Part shown: positions 9,501-17,581 of the stretch, in pieces
Layout: the number at the start of each line of letters is the position of its first letter
How positions within the stretch are numbered: the first letter of the stretch is position 1
From: Streptomyces sp. NRRL WC-3626
Lineage (GTDB): Bacteria; Actinomycetota; Actinomycetes; Streptomycetales; Streptomycetaceae
Length of the DNA stretch: 64,000 nucleotides
NCBI RefSeq assembly: GCF_000718785.1
Contig: NZ_JOCA01000007.1
Location: forward strand, 1-64,000
Direction: 5' to 3'
Notes under the pieces: model-generated
Seen by the model: only the letters and a program-made list of their open reading frames with translations
Database searches by the model: none
What the model was told of the DNA's origin: nothing
Translations under genes and position numbers: made by a program

Positions 9501-10080
9501 AGGCGACCGCGTCCTCGCGCAGGGCCCAGCCGGTGAGCAGGGCGGCCCGGCGCAGTGCCTCGGGCGGGGAGCCGGGGGCGGTCGCCTCGACGAGCCTGTC
9601 CCACAGGTCGTCCCCCGCCCGGCCCGTCAGCCGGGTCCGCAGCGCGGCGGCGAGACCGGGGGCACCGGCCCCCTCTCCCGGGGCCCGGCGTCCGCCGGTC
9701 CAGGCACGGTCGGCGAGCGGCAGGTCGCAGGCGACGACCGGTACGCCGTGCCGGACGGCCCAGCGCACGGCGGCCAGTTCGGGCGAGAAGTCGGCGAACG
9801 GGTAGAACGCCGGTCCTCCGGCGCCCTCGCCGGGGGCGGCGGCGAGCGCCACCGGGGCCCGCGTCTCCTCGTGCCCCAGCCAGGGCAGCCACTCCTGCGT
9901 CTCCGCGGGCAGTTCGACGAGCAGGACGTCCGGCTTCGCCCCGTCCAGCAGCGCGGGCACGGCGGCGGCCAGGGAGGGCGCGTGGTGCCGTACGCCGATG
10001 AGGCAGGGCGCGGACGGGCCGGTGAGGGCCGCGAGCGCCTCCTCGGGCGGGGCGGCGGCGGCCCCGTGGGAGAGGGACAC
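6556..10080 (-). CDS. DUF5682 protein fused to a C-terminal VWA domain
   Basis: 1174-aa protein. The N-terminal ~750 residues match the DUF5682 pattern (early CLIGVRHHAPSLAAAVPALL, DVLLVELPAE, FYPFADFSPELAAVRWA, VVGAFHAPAL). The C-terminal ~180 residues are a von Willebrand A domain with a complete MIDAS: DVSGS starting at Asp1019, then the GGGTHIAAGL threonine and the VVSDFEEG aspartate. VWA proteins of this kind are metal-dependent adaptors for MoxR AAA+ ATPases, and the ATPase gene is immediately upstream. In E. coli the two halves are separate genes (yehM, yehP); here they form one reading frame. Start: GTG at 10080 has GGAGGG 9 nt before it. An ATG at 10116 would overlap the ATPase gene and lacks such a site. 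Confidence 0.85.
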   Translation of the reverse strand: MSLSHGAAAAPPEEALAALTGPSAPCLIGVRHHAPSLAAAVPALLDGAKPDVLLVELPAETQEWLPWLGHEETRAPVALAAAPGEGAGGPAFYPFADFSPELAAVRWAVRHGVPVVACDLPLADRAWTGGRRAPGEGAGAPGLAAALRTRLTGRAGDDLWDRLVEATAPGSPPEALRRAALLTGWALREDAVASGGVPELDLRREAWMRARLAEATAGGERAAVVVGAFHAPALVRQDAGEEDATTPAEPHRPVWNTSLIPYTYALLDERSGYPAGIRDPEWQDMVLRAAGDPAALEDALTRAAVRICAELRGLGHPSGPADAREISRLASDLARLRGLPAAGRGELVEAVQTVLAQGEPYGRGRSVARAMERVLVGTRTGRPAPGAPRSGLVPAVEAEVSRLGLPGPGTDGPGAPRDFRLDPLRSDLDRRRELLLRRLTVCGVPYGEAKEVVGAGGAEALTSRWEVRWTPATAAVLTTAGVRGVTPAQAAEGVLRERRRKERDDGGPTAAQALEGLARAAECGLTGLADERLGDVAGVLPGAGTLPELLAALALLDRLRAGHVPGLPAEPDREDRAAATAELITAAAVRQVDGLTGSEDAADAHALLELAHRADPLGGIRLTDALGRLAAGGSPLMRGAAGAVRVLLGHEDARAFGDRVASWIDTATGPDSRAALTARLTGLLTAAGPLLEAAAPALEPLLARVTDLPDRAFLDRLPALRGGFDTLSPAARDRLFAAVEERLGARHVAGSDDIDPAALAIWTEADFAARESLRSLGLLPAPGGGDLARDTADSPGNGAPEDAGERRLAPADRWRLLLGRRTDRLPASAAPLATALDELYGSGRGEGSRGDLTGPGNGGGRQAPYPGVREWSEELAALFGAGIREEVLATAAAAGRKDVLAELDADSARPSVDLLRTVLRHAGGLPEARLAALRPLVRRLVDALTRQLATRLRPALHGTALPRPSRRPGGGLDLPRTLRANLATARRTPDGTVRVIPEHPVFRTRARKAADWRLVLVTDVSGSMEASTVWAALTASVLAGVPTLSTHFLAFSTEVIDLTGHVDDPLSLLLEVSVGGGTHIAAGLRHARELVTVPSRTLVVVVSDFEEGYPLGGLLAEVRALVGAGCHVLGCASLDDTGRPRYSTGVAGQLVAAGMPVAALSPLELARWVGEKIS

Positions 10081-10085
10081 GGCCG

Positions 10086-11294
10086 TCAGCCCTCCAGGAC
10101 CGTACGCAGGTCCCACAGGGTGCGCCAGGTGGCGGAGCCCTGTTCGGCGCGGCGCCGGACGGGACCGTCCCAGTAGCCGCGCAGCCGGGCGGCGTCGGCG
10201 GGGTCGTCCTTGCGGACCACGCCGAGCAGATGGCCGGGCAGCAGACCGAGGACGTCGCGGTCGCCGGGGAAGTAGGCCGCCGCCAGGGCGAGCGCGCCGG
10301 CGACGGACACCGCCTCGGCGGTGCTCATCACCGTCGACGGCCGCTCCACCTCCCAGCCCTCCGCCGACCGGCCCTCGCGCAGGTCCCGGAAGGCGGTGAC
10401 GAGGGCTTCCAGCACGGCGTCGTCGACCTGGAACGGCGCCCCCGCGCGCTCCACGGACGCACGTGCCTGGCCGCGCACCAGCGCGGTCTCCGCGTCGAGG
10501 TCGCCGATGGGGCCGACGGTCTCGAAGTTGAAGCGGCGCTTGAGGGCCGCGGACATCTCGGAGACGCCCTTGTCGCGGAGGTTGGCGGTGGCGATGAGGT
10601 TGAAGCCGGGTGCCGCGTGCGCCAGGGCGTCGTCAGTGCCGGCCAGTTCGGGTACGGCGATCCGCCGCTCGGACAGCAGCGACACCAGCGAGTCCTGCAC
10701 CTCGGGCAGGCAGCGGGTGACCTCCTCGACGCGGGCGAGCGCGCCGCGCGACATGGCGGTCAGGACGGGGGAGGGCACGAGCGCCTGCCGGGTGGGGCCC
10801 TGGGCCAGCAGCAGTGCGTAGTTCCAGCCGTACTTGAGCTGGTCCTCGGTGGTGCCGGCGGTGCCCTGCACGACCAGGCCGCTGGTGCCGCACACGGCGG
10901 CGGACAGCAGTTCCGACAGCATCGACTTGGCGGTGCCGGGCTCGCCGACGAGCAGCAGGCCGCGCTCGCCGGCGAGGGTCACCACACAGCGCTCGACCAG
11001 GGCCCGGTCGCCGACGAACTTGTCCTCGATCACCAGCCGGCGCGGCACCCCGTCGGGCGCCTCGGCGTCGTCGGGCAGCTTCAGGGCGCTGCCCGCGCTG
11101 CCCATGACGAAGGTGACGACGGCGCGCGGGGTGAGCCGCCAGGCGGGAGGGCGCGGCCCGCTGTCGTGGGCGGCGAGGAAGGCGAGTTCGGTCGCGTACC
11201 GGTCCTCGGGCGGGACGATCTGGCGGGCCGGTGCGGGGGCGAGGGTGGTGGTCATCGGCGCGGGTTCTTCCGGGTGCGGGCGGACGGTGGTCAT
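10086..11294 (-). CDS. MoxR-family AAA+ ATPase (YehL-type)
   Basis: 402-aa AAA+ ATPase. Walker A is GEPGTAKSM at ~117-125. The Walker B region reads ARVEEVTRCLPEVQDSLVSLLSE, with Glu-Glu where most MoxR proteins have Asp-Glu. Sensor 1 is in FNLIATANLRDKG, and an arginine finger lies in ALKRRFNFE. Gene context and sequence fit the YehL subfamily of MoxR ATPases, which are thought to act with VWA partners as chaperone-like remodelling machines. The ATG at 11294 overlaps the preceding stop codon by 4 bp (ATGA). A second in-frame ATG at 11255 is possible but lacks that coupling. It is the third gene of the operon, followed 5 bp later by its presumed VWA partner. Confidence 0.92.
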   Translation of the reverse strand: MTTVRPHPEEPAPMTTTLAPAPARQIVPPEDRYATELAFLAAHDSGPRPPAWRLTPRAVVTFVMGSAGSALKLPDDAEAPDGVPRRLVIEDKFVGDRALVERCVVTLAGERGLLLVGEPGTAKSMLSELLSAAVCGTSGLVVQGTAGTTEDQLKYGWNYALLLAQGPTRQALVPSPVLTAMSRGALARVEEVTRCLPEVQDSLVSLLSERRIAVPELAGTDDALAHAAPGFNLIATANLRDKGVSEMSAALKRRFNFETVGPIGDLDAETALVRGQARASVERAGAPFQVDDAVLEALVTAFRDLREGRSAEGWEVERPSTVMSTAEAVSVAGALALAAAYFPGDRDVLGLLPGHLLGVVRKDDPADAARLRGYWDGPVRRRAEQGSATWRTLWDLRTVLEG

Positions 11295-14200
11295 CGGCGG
11301 CGGCCCTTGCGGGTGGCGCGGGTGGTGAGTTCCTCGTAGGCGGGTGCGTCGCCGGCGCGGACGCGCTCCCAGGCGCGGGTGAACAGCTCGGGCACCGGCA
11401 TCGGCGGCATCGCGCGGGCGTGCTCCTCGACCGGGTGGAGACCGCGCTTCCAGAGCTCCACCGGCAGGGCGGGGGACTTCAGTTCGAGCCAGCCGCACGG
11501 CAGGAAGAGGGTGCGTCCGGCGCGGGCCCGCTTCGCCTCCACGACCAGGCCGGTGGCGGCGAGTTCGGTGCGGGCCTTCTTCGCGCGGGCGGGCTTCCAG
11601 CCGGTCCAGCGGGCGCGGTTGCGGTCCGTCGGGTCGGGCAGGGCCAGCAGTTGCAGATAGAGGACCGCCGCGTCCTCGCTCAGACCGTGGGCCCCGGCGA
11701 CCTCGGCGACCAGTCCGGGCACGCTCAGGGCGGGGTCCTGGGCGTAGCCGGCGGGCCCCTCGGGGTCCGTGCCGGCGGCGAGGGCACGGGCGAGTCCGTC
11801 GTCCAGGATCGTCCGCAGCGCCCGGATACCGCTGCGCCGGCCCTCTCCGACGAGTCCCTCCATCAGTCCGAACAGGGGGTCGTCGGCCGTCGTGAGGGCG
11901 CTGGTGCGGAGCAGTACGGCCTCCTGGTCCCCGTACCAGGGGCGCAGCACCAGCGCCTCGCCGACGGGGGTGAGTCCGTGCTCGTCGGCGCCGCCGGTGG
12001 CCGGCAGTCCGTACGCCTTGCGCAGCTCGACGGCGGTGGAGGTGCCCTTCTCGGTCCACTCCAGGTCGAGGTCGACGAGGAGTCCCGGGTCCGTGAGGCG
12101 GCGGCGCAGCACGGTCAGCGCCTCGGGCAGCGCGGCACGCAGGGGATGTCCGTACGGCAGTGCGTAGGCGAGCCCGGCCAGGGCGGCGACCGCGTGCGTG
12201 AGGCTGTACCGTCCGGGCACCGCCTGGGGATCGTCCGCGGCCAGGTCGCCGTCCTTGTCGGGCCGCTGCACGGTGGTACGGCTCATCCAGGGGGTGCGGT
12301 GCGGGTTGAGCACCTGCTCCACGGAGCCGGTGGACAGCCCGGCCAGGGTGAGTTCACCGGCGAGGTCCTCGGGGAGGCGGACGACGCCGTCGAGGCGCTC
12401 GGCCCACACCCGGCCGGCCGCGTCCGTGTCCGGTCCGGTGGTCCACAGGTCACCGGGGTTGTCGGGGAGGAGTGCGCCGACGAGCGCCTTCAGGTCGCCG
12501 TTCTCCAGCGAGCCCAGCAGCGCGTCACCGAGCTGCTTCTGGCGGGGCTTCAGGCCGGTGGCGGCGGCCACCGCGTCGGTGAGCTGCGAGGGCTCGCCGG
12601 CGAGCAGCAGGGCCGCCTGGACCGGGCCCAGCCCGTCCCGGGTCGCGGCGGACAGGGCGGTGGTGGCCTCCGGCTGCCAGGGCGCGGGGCCCTTGTCGCG
12701 GATCAGGCCGGTCACGGCGGCCAGCGCGTCGGCCGGGAACACCGGCGGGTACGCCTTCTCCCGCTCCAGGGTGAAGTGGGCGACGGCGCCGAAGACGCCG
12801 GCCGGGTCGTGGTCCAGGGCCAGCCAGTTGACCCGCCCGGTGCGGTGGTCGACGTTCTGCCGGCCGAGGACGACGACGGTACGGCCCTCGCGGCGCAGCA
12901 CCTGACCGTTGCGCTCCTGCCGTTCGTTCGGCTCGCTCAGCGTCACCTCGCGCAGCGCGGCCCCTGGTGCGGCCAGGGGGCCCTGTGTGATCGCCTCGAA
13001 CAGCAGGAGCAGCGCCCGGCGGTGCTCCTCCGTCAGGGTGGCGCAGGAGGCGCGGTAGGCGAGGGGGCGCAGCACGCCGAGCACCGACGGCCACACGGCG
13101 GCGATGCCGGGGACGGTGAACTCGTCGCTGCGCCACCCGTCGGCGGTCCCGGTGGGCCGGGACGACGCGGACAGGGGTGTGCCGTCGGCGGGTTCGCCGG
13201 ACAGGACGTGGTTCACAGCGCGGATCTGGCGCAGTGTGCTCCAGTTCCGTGCGCCGCCCCACCAACCGTGCAGGTGGGCGATCTTGGAGGTGGCCTCCCG
13301 CAGCGTCTGGTCGTCGCCGTCCTCGGGGCTGTAGTCGGCGAACATGCCCTCGGCGCGCTTGCGTTCGGTGCGGGGCCGCTCGACCGGGGGTGTCACGAAG
13401 CTGTCGACGGACACCGCGAAGCGCAGCACCGCGTGGACGAGGGCGGCGACCCCGGTGAGCAGGTGGGGCTCGGTGAGGGCGGGGAGGGAGCGGGCCACGG
13501 CGTCCCGCACCACCTTGTCGGCGGTCGGGACATCGGGCTTGGCCGAGCCGGTCGTCGCGCCGGCCGCCTCGATCCTCGCCAGCCGCTCGGTCAGCGCCGC
13601 GGCGCCGACCCGCAGCAGTTCCCCAGCCTGTTCGTCGCTCAGGGCCCGCAGGAGCGCCGAGGCGTTCTCGTCGCGTGGCCGCAGCGCGTGCCAGAAATCG
13701 GCCGGCGGGACGAGCCGGGTGCCGGCGGCGAACTCGCCGCCGCGCTCCAGCGGTGTCAGCCGGCCCAGTTCGCGCAGGCCCGTGGCGGCGTCGGTGGTGT
13801 AGAGGGCGAGGTGCCGGTGCTGGGCGACGACGACGGGCTCGACGCCGCCGGGCAGCCGCAGCGCGCCGAGCGGAACGCCCGGTATACGGCCGTCGGCCGC
13901 GGTCAGGGTGGCGGTCCGGCCGTCGGGGGTGCCGACGGTGGTGCGGGTCTCGTCGCCCTCGCGCTCGGTGCGCACCCAGCGGCCGAGGACGGTGCCGTCC
14001 GTGCCGAACGGGCTGTCCTCCAGGCCGGGCTGCAGGGGCAGCACCACGCACTGGTGCTGGAGGAGGGTGGCGCCGTCGCGGATGCCGGAGTTCAGGAAGG
14101 CGGGCAGGGAGGCGCGTCCGTGGGTGCCGGTGGCCGGGTCGTACTCGAGCCACACCTGCCGCGTCCCCTGCCGCCCGCTCCGCCAGTAGGAGGTGCCGTC

Positions 14201-16303
14201 GCCGAGGATCGGGCGGGCGGGCGGCAGGACCGTGTCACCGGCGTGCAGGGCGCGGCCGCCGGTGGCGCGGCCGCCGTCCGGCAGGGGGATGGAGGTCTCG
14301 CCGGCGCCGCCGCCGTACCAGTGCGGGAGCTTCTCGCCGTCGAGGGGGAACACCTCGGCCGGGCGGGCGGACCAGTAGCCGTACTGCTTGTTGTCCTGCC
14401 GCCACATCACCAGGAGTTCGCCGTCCGTGTGGCGGAACGACGGGCGCTGCCACTTGTCCAGTCCGTCCGGCAGCCGCAGGTCGTGCTCCAGCAGGATGTC
14501 CTGCGGGCCGACCACGATCGCCTTGTGCCGGCGGGAGAGGATCAGCGCCGGCCATGCCTCGTGGACCGCGAGGGTGTCGTCGCGGTCGCTGCGGGTCTGA
14601 GCGTCGAGCCGGCGCAGGGCCTCGTCGAGGGCGGGCCAGCCGAGTTCGTCCGGGATGCCGGCGCGCAGGGTGTTGCCGAGCAGCGGCGACACGTCGAAGG
14701 CGTCGGCGCGGGCGACGGCGTCCGGGCTGATCCGTGCGGCGATCGCGCGGAACGGGCTCAGCCGGTGGAGTGCCGTGCGGGCGGCCTCCAGACCGGCCGC
14801 CGCGTCCAGTTCGGCGGCGGCGTCGTCCAGCCACTCACGGAGCACGTCGGCGAGCACGGGATGGCCGGCGATCCCGTCCAGCGTCTTCGGGCCGGTGTGC
14901 CGGCCCTGCTGGCTGCCGACGGCCTGGTAGAGCGTGCGGCGGCCGAGCCGGTCCGCCGCGACGGCCGTCAGGTCGCGCCGCCCGGGCCGGGTGTCCCGCA
15001 GCCACCGGTCGAGGGCGAGGTGGACGTCGGTGCCGTCCGCGGGCGGGGCCAGCGGCACGTCCAGCGCCAGGCACAGGTCCAGCAGGTCGAGGTCGGCGCC
15101 GGCGTGCCAGCGGCCGGTGAAGAGGTCGACGGGGCGGCCCCGTTCGCGCAGCAGCGGGGCCATGCGCTCCACGAGGGCGAGGGTGGCCGGGGAGCGGTCG
15201 CAGACGTTTCCGCCGTGCTTGCGGTACAGGGACCAGCGGGTGAGCCAGTCCGCCGCGTCGGTGCCGTCCGCCGTCTCCGTCTCTCCCGTGAGCAGCAGGT
15301 CGGCACCGGTCTCGGCGAGCAGCGCCAGCCAGAACTCGTCGTCCTCGGTGGTGCGGCCGAGCCCGGCCGGCATGATCTCCAGCAGCCGGGCGCGTACGGC
15401 GGGCTGCTGTCCGGCGAGGACGACGAGGGTCGACCGGTAGGTGTTCCAGAAGGAGGCGGGGGCCCGGACCGCCGCGGGCGAGGCGAGCAGGTCACCGACC
15501 AGGGCGCACTCCGCGGTGACCCGGTCCAGGCCCGCGGCCTTGATCAGGGCGCGGGCGTCCTGGGGCAGGGACGCGTACGGCGGCATGCCGGCCGCGCAGC
15601 GTTCCACGGTGAGCTGCCGGAACTGCGCCCAGGCGTCGGCCGGGGTGAGCCGGGCGGCGAGCGCCTTCACATGCTCCTTGAGCGCCTTGACGGTCAGCGC
15701 CCCGGCGAAGGCGAACTCCAGGAACACGGCCCGCTGCCGCTCCTCGTCCACGGTCAGGGCGTGCACCCGCTCCGCCGCGCGGGCCTTGCCGAAGAAGGCC
15801 GCCGCGTAGGTGGTGTTCTCGTGCTGGAGGAAGACGCGGGCCGCCTGCTCGTAGAAGGTGGGCAGGAAGTGCGGCACGGCCCGGCCGAGCCGGTCGCCGA
15901 GCGCCTCGAAGCCCTCCTTCGCGGTGCCGGGGCGGGACTTGGCCTGCCGGGCGAGCCGCTCGACGTCCTTGACGAGCGCGAGCGCGTGGTGTCCGTTCGC
16001 CGGGTCGTTGACCAGGGCCCAGGCGGGGAAGCCGAGGGTTTCCCGGCGTACCTGTCCGACCTCGCGGGTCTCCGGCTCGCGGGCCAGCCCGAGGAAGTCC
16101 AGGGCCAGGTCCTCCGCCTCGCCGAGCGTGCCCGGCACCAGCCGTACGATCCTCCGCTCGTCCAGGGCGGGGTGCGTGTACGTGCGCACGGTGAGGACGT
16201 CGGCGTCCTCTCGGCCGGTGGTGCCGGGTGGCAGTACGGCGCCGGCGTCGAGCAGGGCGGCGCAGGTGGTCTCGTCGTAGGTGAATCCGTCGTACGTCGT
16301 CAC
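11291..16303 (-). CDS. Very large uncharacterised protein of the MoxR/VWA operon
   Basis: 1670-aa protein without a domain I can name. There is no signal peptide, membrane segment, Walker motif or protease signature. The N-terminal ~400 residues look largely helical (FFGKARAAERVHALTVDEERQRAVF, FAGALTVKALKEHVKALAARL). The middle (~700-1100) is richer in strands, Trp and Gly (YWSARPAEVFPLDGEKLPHWYGGG, LHGWWGGARNWSTLRQIRAVNHVL). The last ~100 residues contain lysine-rich helices (KPARAKKARTELAATGLV). Its GTG start overlaps the DUF4132 stop by 4 bp (16300-16303), and its stop overlaps the ATPase start by 4 bp, so all three are coupled. It may be a substrate-recognition or scaffold subunit of the ATPase system; this is inference from position only. 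Confidence 0.85.
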   Translation of the reverse strand: MTTYDGFTYDETTCAALLDAGAVLPPGTTGREDADVLTVRTYTHPALDERRIVRLVPGTLGEAEDLALDFLGLAREPETREVGQVRRETLGFPAWALVNDPANGHHALALVKDVERLARQAKSRPGTAKEGFEALGDRLGRAVPHFLPTFYEQAARVFLQHENTTYAAAFFGKARAAERVHALTVDEERQRAVFLEFAFAGALTVKALKEHVKALAARLTPADAWAQFRQLTVERCAAGMPPYASLPQDARALIKAAGLDRVTAECALVGDLLASPAAVRAPASFWNTYRSTLVVLAGQQPAVRARLLEIMPAGLGRTTEDDEFWLALLAETGADLLLTGETETADGTDAADWLTRWSLYRKHGGNVCDRSPATLALVERMAPLLRERGRPVDLFTGRWHAGADLDLLDLCLALDVPLAPPADGTDVHLALDRWLRDTRPGRRDLTAVAADRLGRRTLYQAVGSQQGRHTGPKTLDGIAGHPVLADVLREWLDDAAAELDAAAGLEAARTALHRLSPFRAIAARISPDAVARADAFDVSPLLGNTLRAGIPDELGWPALDEALRRLDAQTRSDRDDTLAVHEAWPALILSRRHKAIVVGPQDILLEHDLRLPDGLDKWQRPSFRHTDGELLVMWRQDNKQYGYWSARPAEVFPLDGEKLPHWYGGGAGETSIPLPDGGRATGGRALHAGDTVLPPARPILGDGTSYWRSGRQGTRQVWLEYDPATGTHGRASLPAFLNSGIRDGATLLQHQCVVLPLQPGLEDSPFGTDGTVLGRWVRTEREGDETRTTVGTPDGRTATLTAADGRIPGVPLGALRLPGGVEPVVVAQHRHLALYTTDAATGLRELGRLTPLERGGEFAAGTRLVPPADFWHALRPRDENASALLRALSDEQAGELLRVGAAALTERLARIEAAGATTGSAKPDVPTADKVVRDAVARSLPALTEPHLLTGVAALVHAVLRFAVSVDSFVTPPVERPRTERKRAEGMFADYSPEDGDDQTLREATSKIAHLHGWWGGARNWSTLRQIRAVNHVLSGEPADGTPLSASSRPTGTADGWRSDEFTVPGIAAVWPSVLGVLRPLAYRASCATLTEEHRRALLLLFEAITQGPLAAPGAALREVTLSEPNERQERNGQVLRREGRTVVVLGRQNVDHRTGRVNWLALDHDPAGVFGAVAHFTLEREKAYPPVFPADALAAVTGLIRDKGPAPWQPEATTALSAATRDGLGPVQAALLLAGEPSQLTDAVAAATGLKPRQKQLGDALLGSLENGDLKALVGALLPDNPGDLWTTGPDTDAAGRVWAERLDGVVRLPEDLAGELTLAGLSTGSVEQVLNPHRTPWMSRTTVQRPDKDGDLAADDPQAVPGRYSLTHAVAALAGLAYALPYGHPLRAALPEALTVLRRRLTDPGLLVDLDLEWTEKGTSTAVELRKAYGLPATGGADEHGLTPVGEALVLRPWYGDQEAVLLRTSALTTADDPLFGLMEGLVGEGRRSGIRALRTILDDGLARALAAGTDPEGPAGYAQDPALSVPGLVAEVAGAHGLSEDAAVLYLQLLALPDPTDRNRARWTGWKPARAKKARTELAATGLVVEAKRARAGRTLFLPCGWLELKSPALPVELWKRGLHPVEEHARAMPPMPVPELFTRAWERVRAGDAPAYEELTTRATRKGRRR

Positions 16304-17154
16304 GCCGCACGCTCCTCGTCCTCGATGTCGCGTCCGGCGTACAGCGCCGCCGCCATGCGGATGCCCTCCGACCAGGCCACCGGTCCGACCTGGCCGAGCT
16401 TCAGCACCCGGCCGGCCGGGTCGGTGAAGACCAGGGAGCCGGTCTCCGTCTCCTCGTAGCCGTCGTAGTCGCCGACCCATACCCGGGCCTCGACCGCGCG
16501 GCCGTCCTCCACCACGGAGCACACGGCGTGGCCGCCGCGCACGCGGTAGCCGAGCTGGGCGGCCCGGCCGTGCAGGAACCGCAGTTCCTTGAAGACGCCG
16601 CCCGCGTGGTCGTCGACGGAGACGGCCTGGGCGTCGACGGCGGCGGGCCGTCTCCACACCTCGCGGAACAGTTGCTGGGCGCGCTGCTCGACGCCGAGTT
16701 CGACGGCGAACTCCCGCAGGTCCTCCAGGTCGTCGAGGAGGACGGGGTGCGGCAGGCGGACCAGGCCGGGGGTGATCCGGACGGTGTCGCCGTCGAGGTC
16801 GACCAGGCCGAGGCCGCGCTCGGGGTCGGCGTCCCGGAGGAATCCGGCCACCTCGCCGTCGGTGCCCGTGACCACGAGGTCGCGCAGGGCGGTCTGCCAG
16901 GCGGGGTCCGGCCAGACCCGGGCGAGGACCGCGAACGGCACCGGCAGCGAACGCACCATCCACCGCTCCACGTCGGCCAGGCACTGGCGTTCGTGCCGTT
17001 CCAGCCATTCGGTGAGCTGGCGCAGGCCCACCACGGCCGGATCGTCGGCGATCTTCGGCGGTACGGACTTCAGCCGCCGCCCCGCCGCGTTGCGGCACAC
17101 CACCTTGCCGTCATCGAGAGCGACTTCGTAGTCGCCCGCCGACACCCACCCCAT
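16300..17154 (-). CDS. DUF4132-domain protein, first gene of the MoxR/VWA operon
   Basis: 284-aa protein resembling the DUF4132 region of WGR-DUF4132 proteins such as E. coli YehI. It shows LPHPVLLDDLEDLREFAVELGVEQRAQQLFREVW in the middle, a GYRVRGGHAV strand pair, and a closing GPVAWSEGIRMAAALYAGRD. It contains no WGR domain, so it corresponds to the C-terminal part of the larger E. coli protein encoded as a separate gene. The ATG at 17154 follows GGAGG by 5 nt; an upstream in-frame ATG (17169) lacks this. It is the first gene of the operon, and the ~200 bp between it and the next, divergent gene should hold the promoter. Its activity is unknown. A role with the YehL-type ATPase is inferred from repeated genomic association of the families. 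Confidence 0.82.
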   Translation of the reverse strand: MGWVSAGDYEVALDDGKVVCRNAAGRRLKSVPPKIADDPAVVGLRQLTEWLERHERQCLADVERWMVRSLPVPFAVLARVWPDPAWQTALRDLVVTGTDGEVAGFLRDADPERGLGLVDLDGDTVRITPGLVRLPHPVLLDDLEDLREFAVELGVEQRAQQLFREVWRRPAAVDAQAVSVDDHAGGVFKELRFLHGRAAQLGYRVRGGHAVCSVVEDGRAVEARVWVGDYDGYEETETGSLVFTDPAGRVLKLGQVGPVAWSEGIRMAAALYAGRDIEDEERAA

Positions 17155-17351
17155 GCGTGCCTCCCGCACCCGCAGTGATCAAGTCACGGGAACAGTAGAT
17201 CAGGCCACTGACAACGGGTCCGGGTGGTGTGCGGGGTGCCCGCGTCCGGGGCCATCAGGGTGGACGCGTGCCGTGTCGGGCCGGTGTGCCGGGTCCGGCT
17301 GGCCATCCTGGGTCGGTGACGCCGCCCCTTCCGAGCGACAAGGAGCACCGC

Positions 17352-17567
17352 ATGGCCACGGACCCGGTCGGACGATTCCTCACGGCCCTGGACCCGCACC
17401 ACCGGGAGGCCGTCGGCGGCAGACCGCGTGAGGAGCAGGAACGGCTGGCGGCGGCCTGGGAGCGGGAGCTGGAGTCCGACACCGAACTCGACTCGCTCGA
17501 CGAACTGTCCCCGTCGGCGGCGGAGTCCGAGGCGGCCCGCCGGGTTCTGGAGCGCGAGCGGGGCTGA
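17352..17567 (+). CDS. Small acidic protein, unrecognised
   Basis: 71-aa protein, strongly charged and predicted helical: DPVGRFLTALDPHHREAV at the start, many Glu/Arg, and SAAESEAARRVLERERG at the end. It has no cysteines, signal or membrane segment. AAGGAG lies 7 nt before the ATG, supporting expression. It is divergent from the DUF4132/MoxR operon and convergent with the DUF4396 gene. I do not recognise a family; small acidic helical proteins of this type are common and uncharacterised in streptomycetes. Confidence 0.6.
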   Translation: MATDPVGRFLTALDPHHREAVGGRPREEQERLAAAWERELESDTELDSLDELSPSAAESEAARRVLERERG

Positions 17568-17581
17568 CGCCGGTGCGCCGG

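Noticed and set aside
6700..10176. A 1158-codon plus-strand open frame opposite the DUF5682-VWA gene
   Set aside because: Its composition is Gly/Arg/Gln-rich with no domain, while the opposite strand encodes a complete VWA MIDAS and DUF5682 motifs.
11231..16459. A 1742-codon open frame on the plus strand opposite the large MoxR-operon protein
   Set aside because: It is antisense to a gene with coupled starts and stops. The translation is low-complexity Gly/Arg/Gln/Val-rich, as expected from the shadow frame of a high-GC gene.
4820..17154. Classical defence system such as BREX, DISARM or a toxin-antitoxin pair
   Set aside because: No methyltransferase, nuclease, helicase or toxin motif is visible in the five proteins. 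A defence role for the MoxR/VWA operon remains speculative and is not claimed as a feature.
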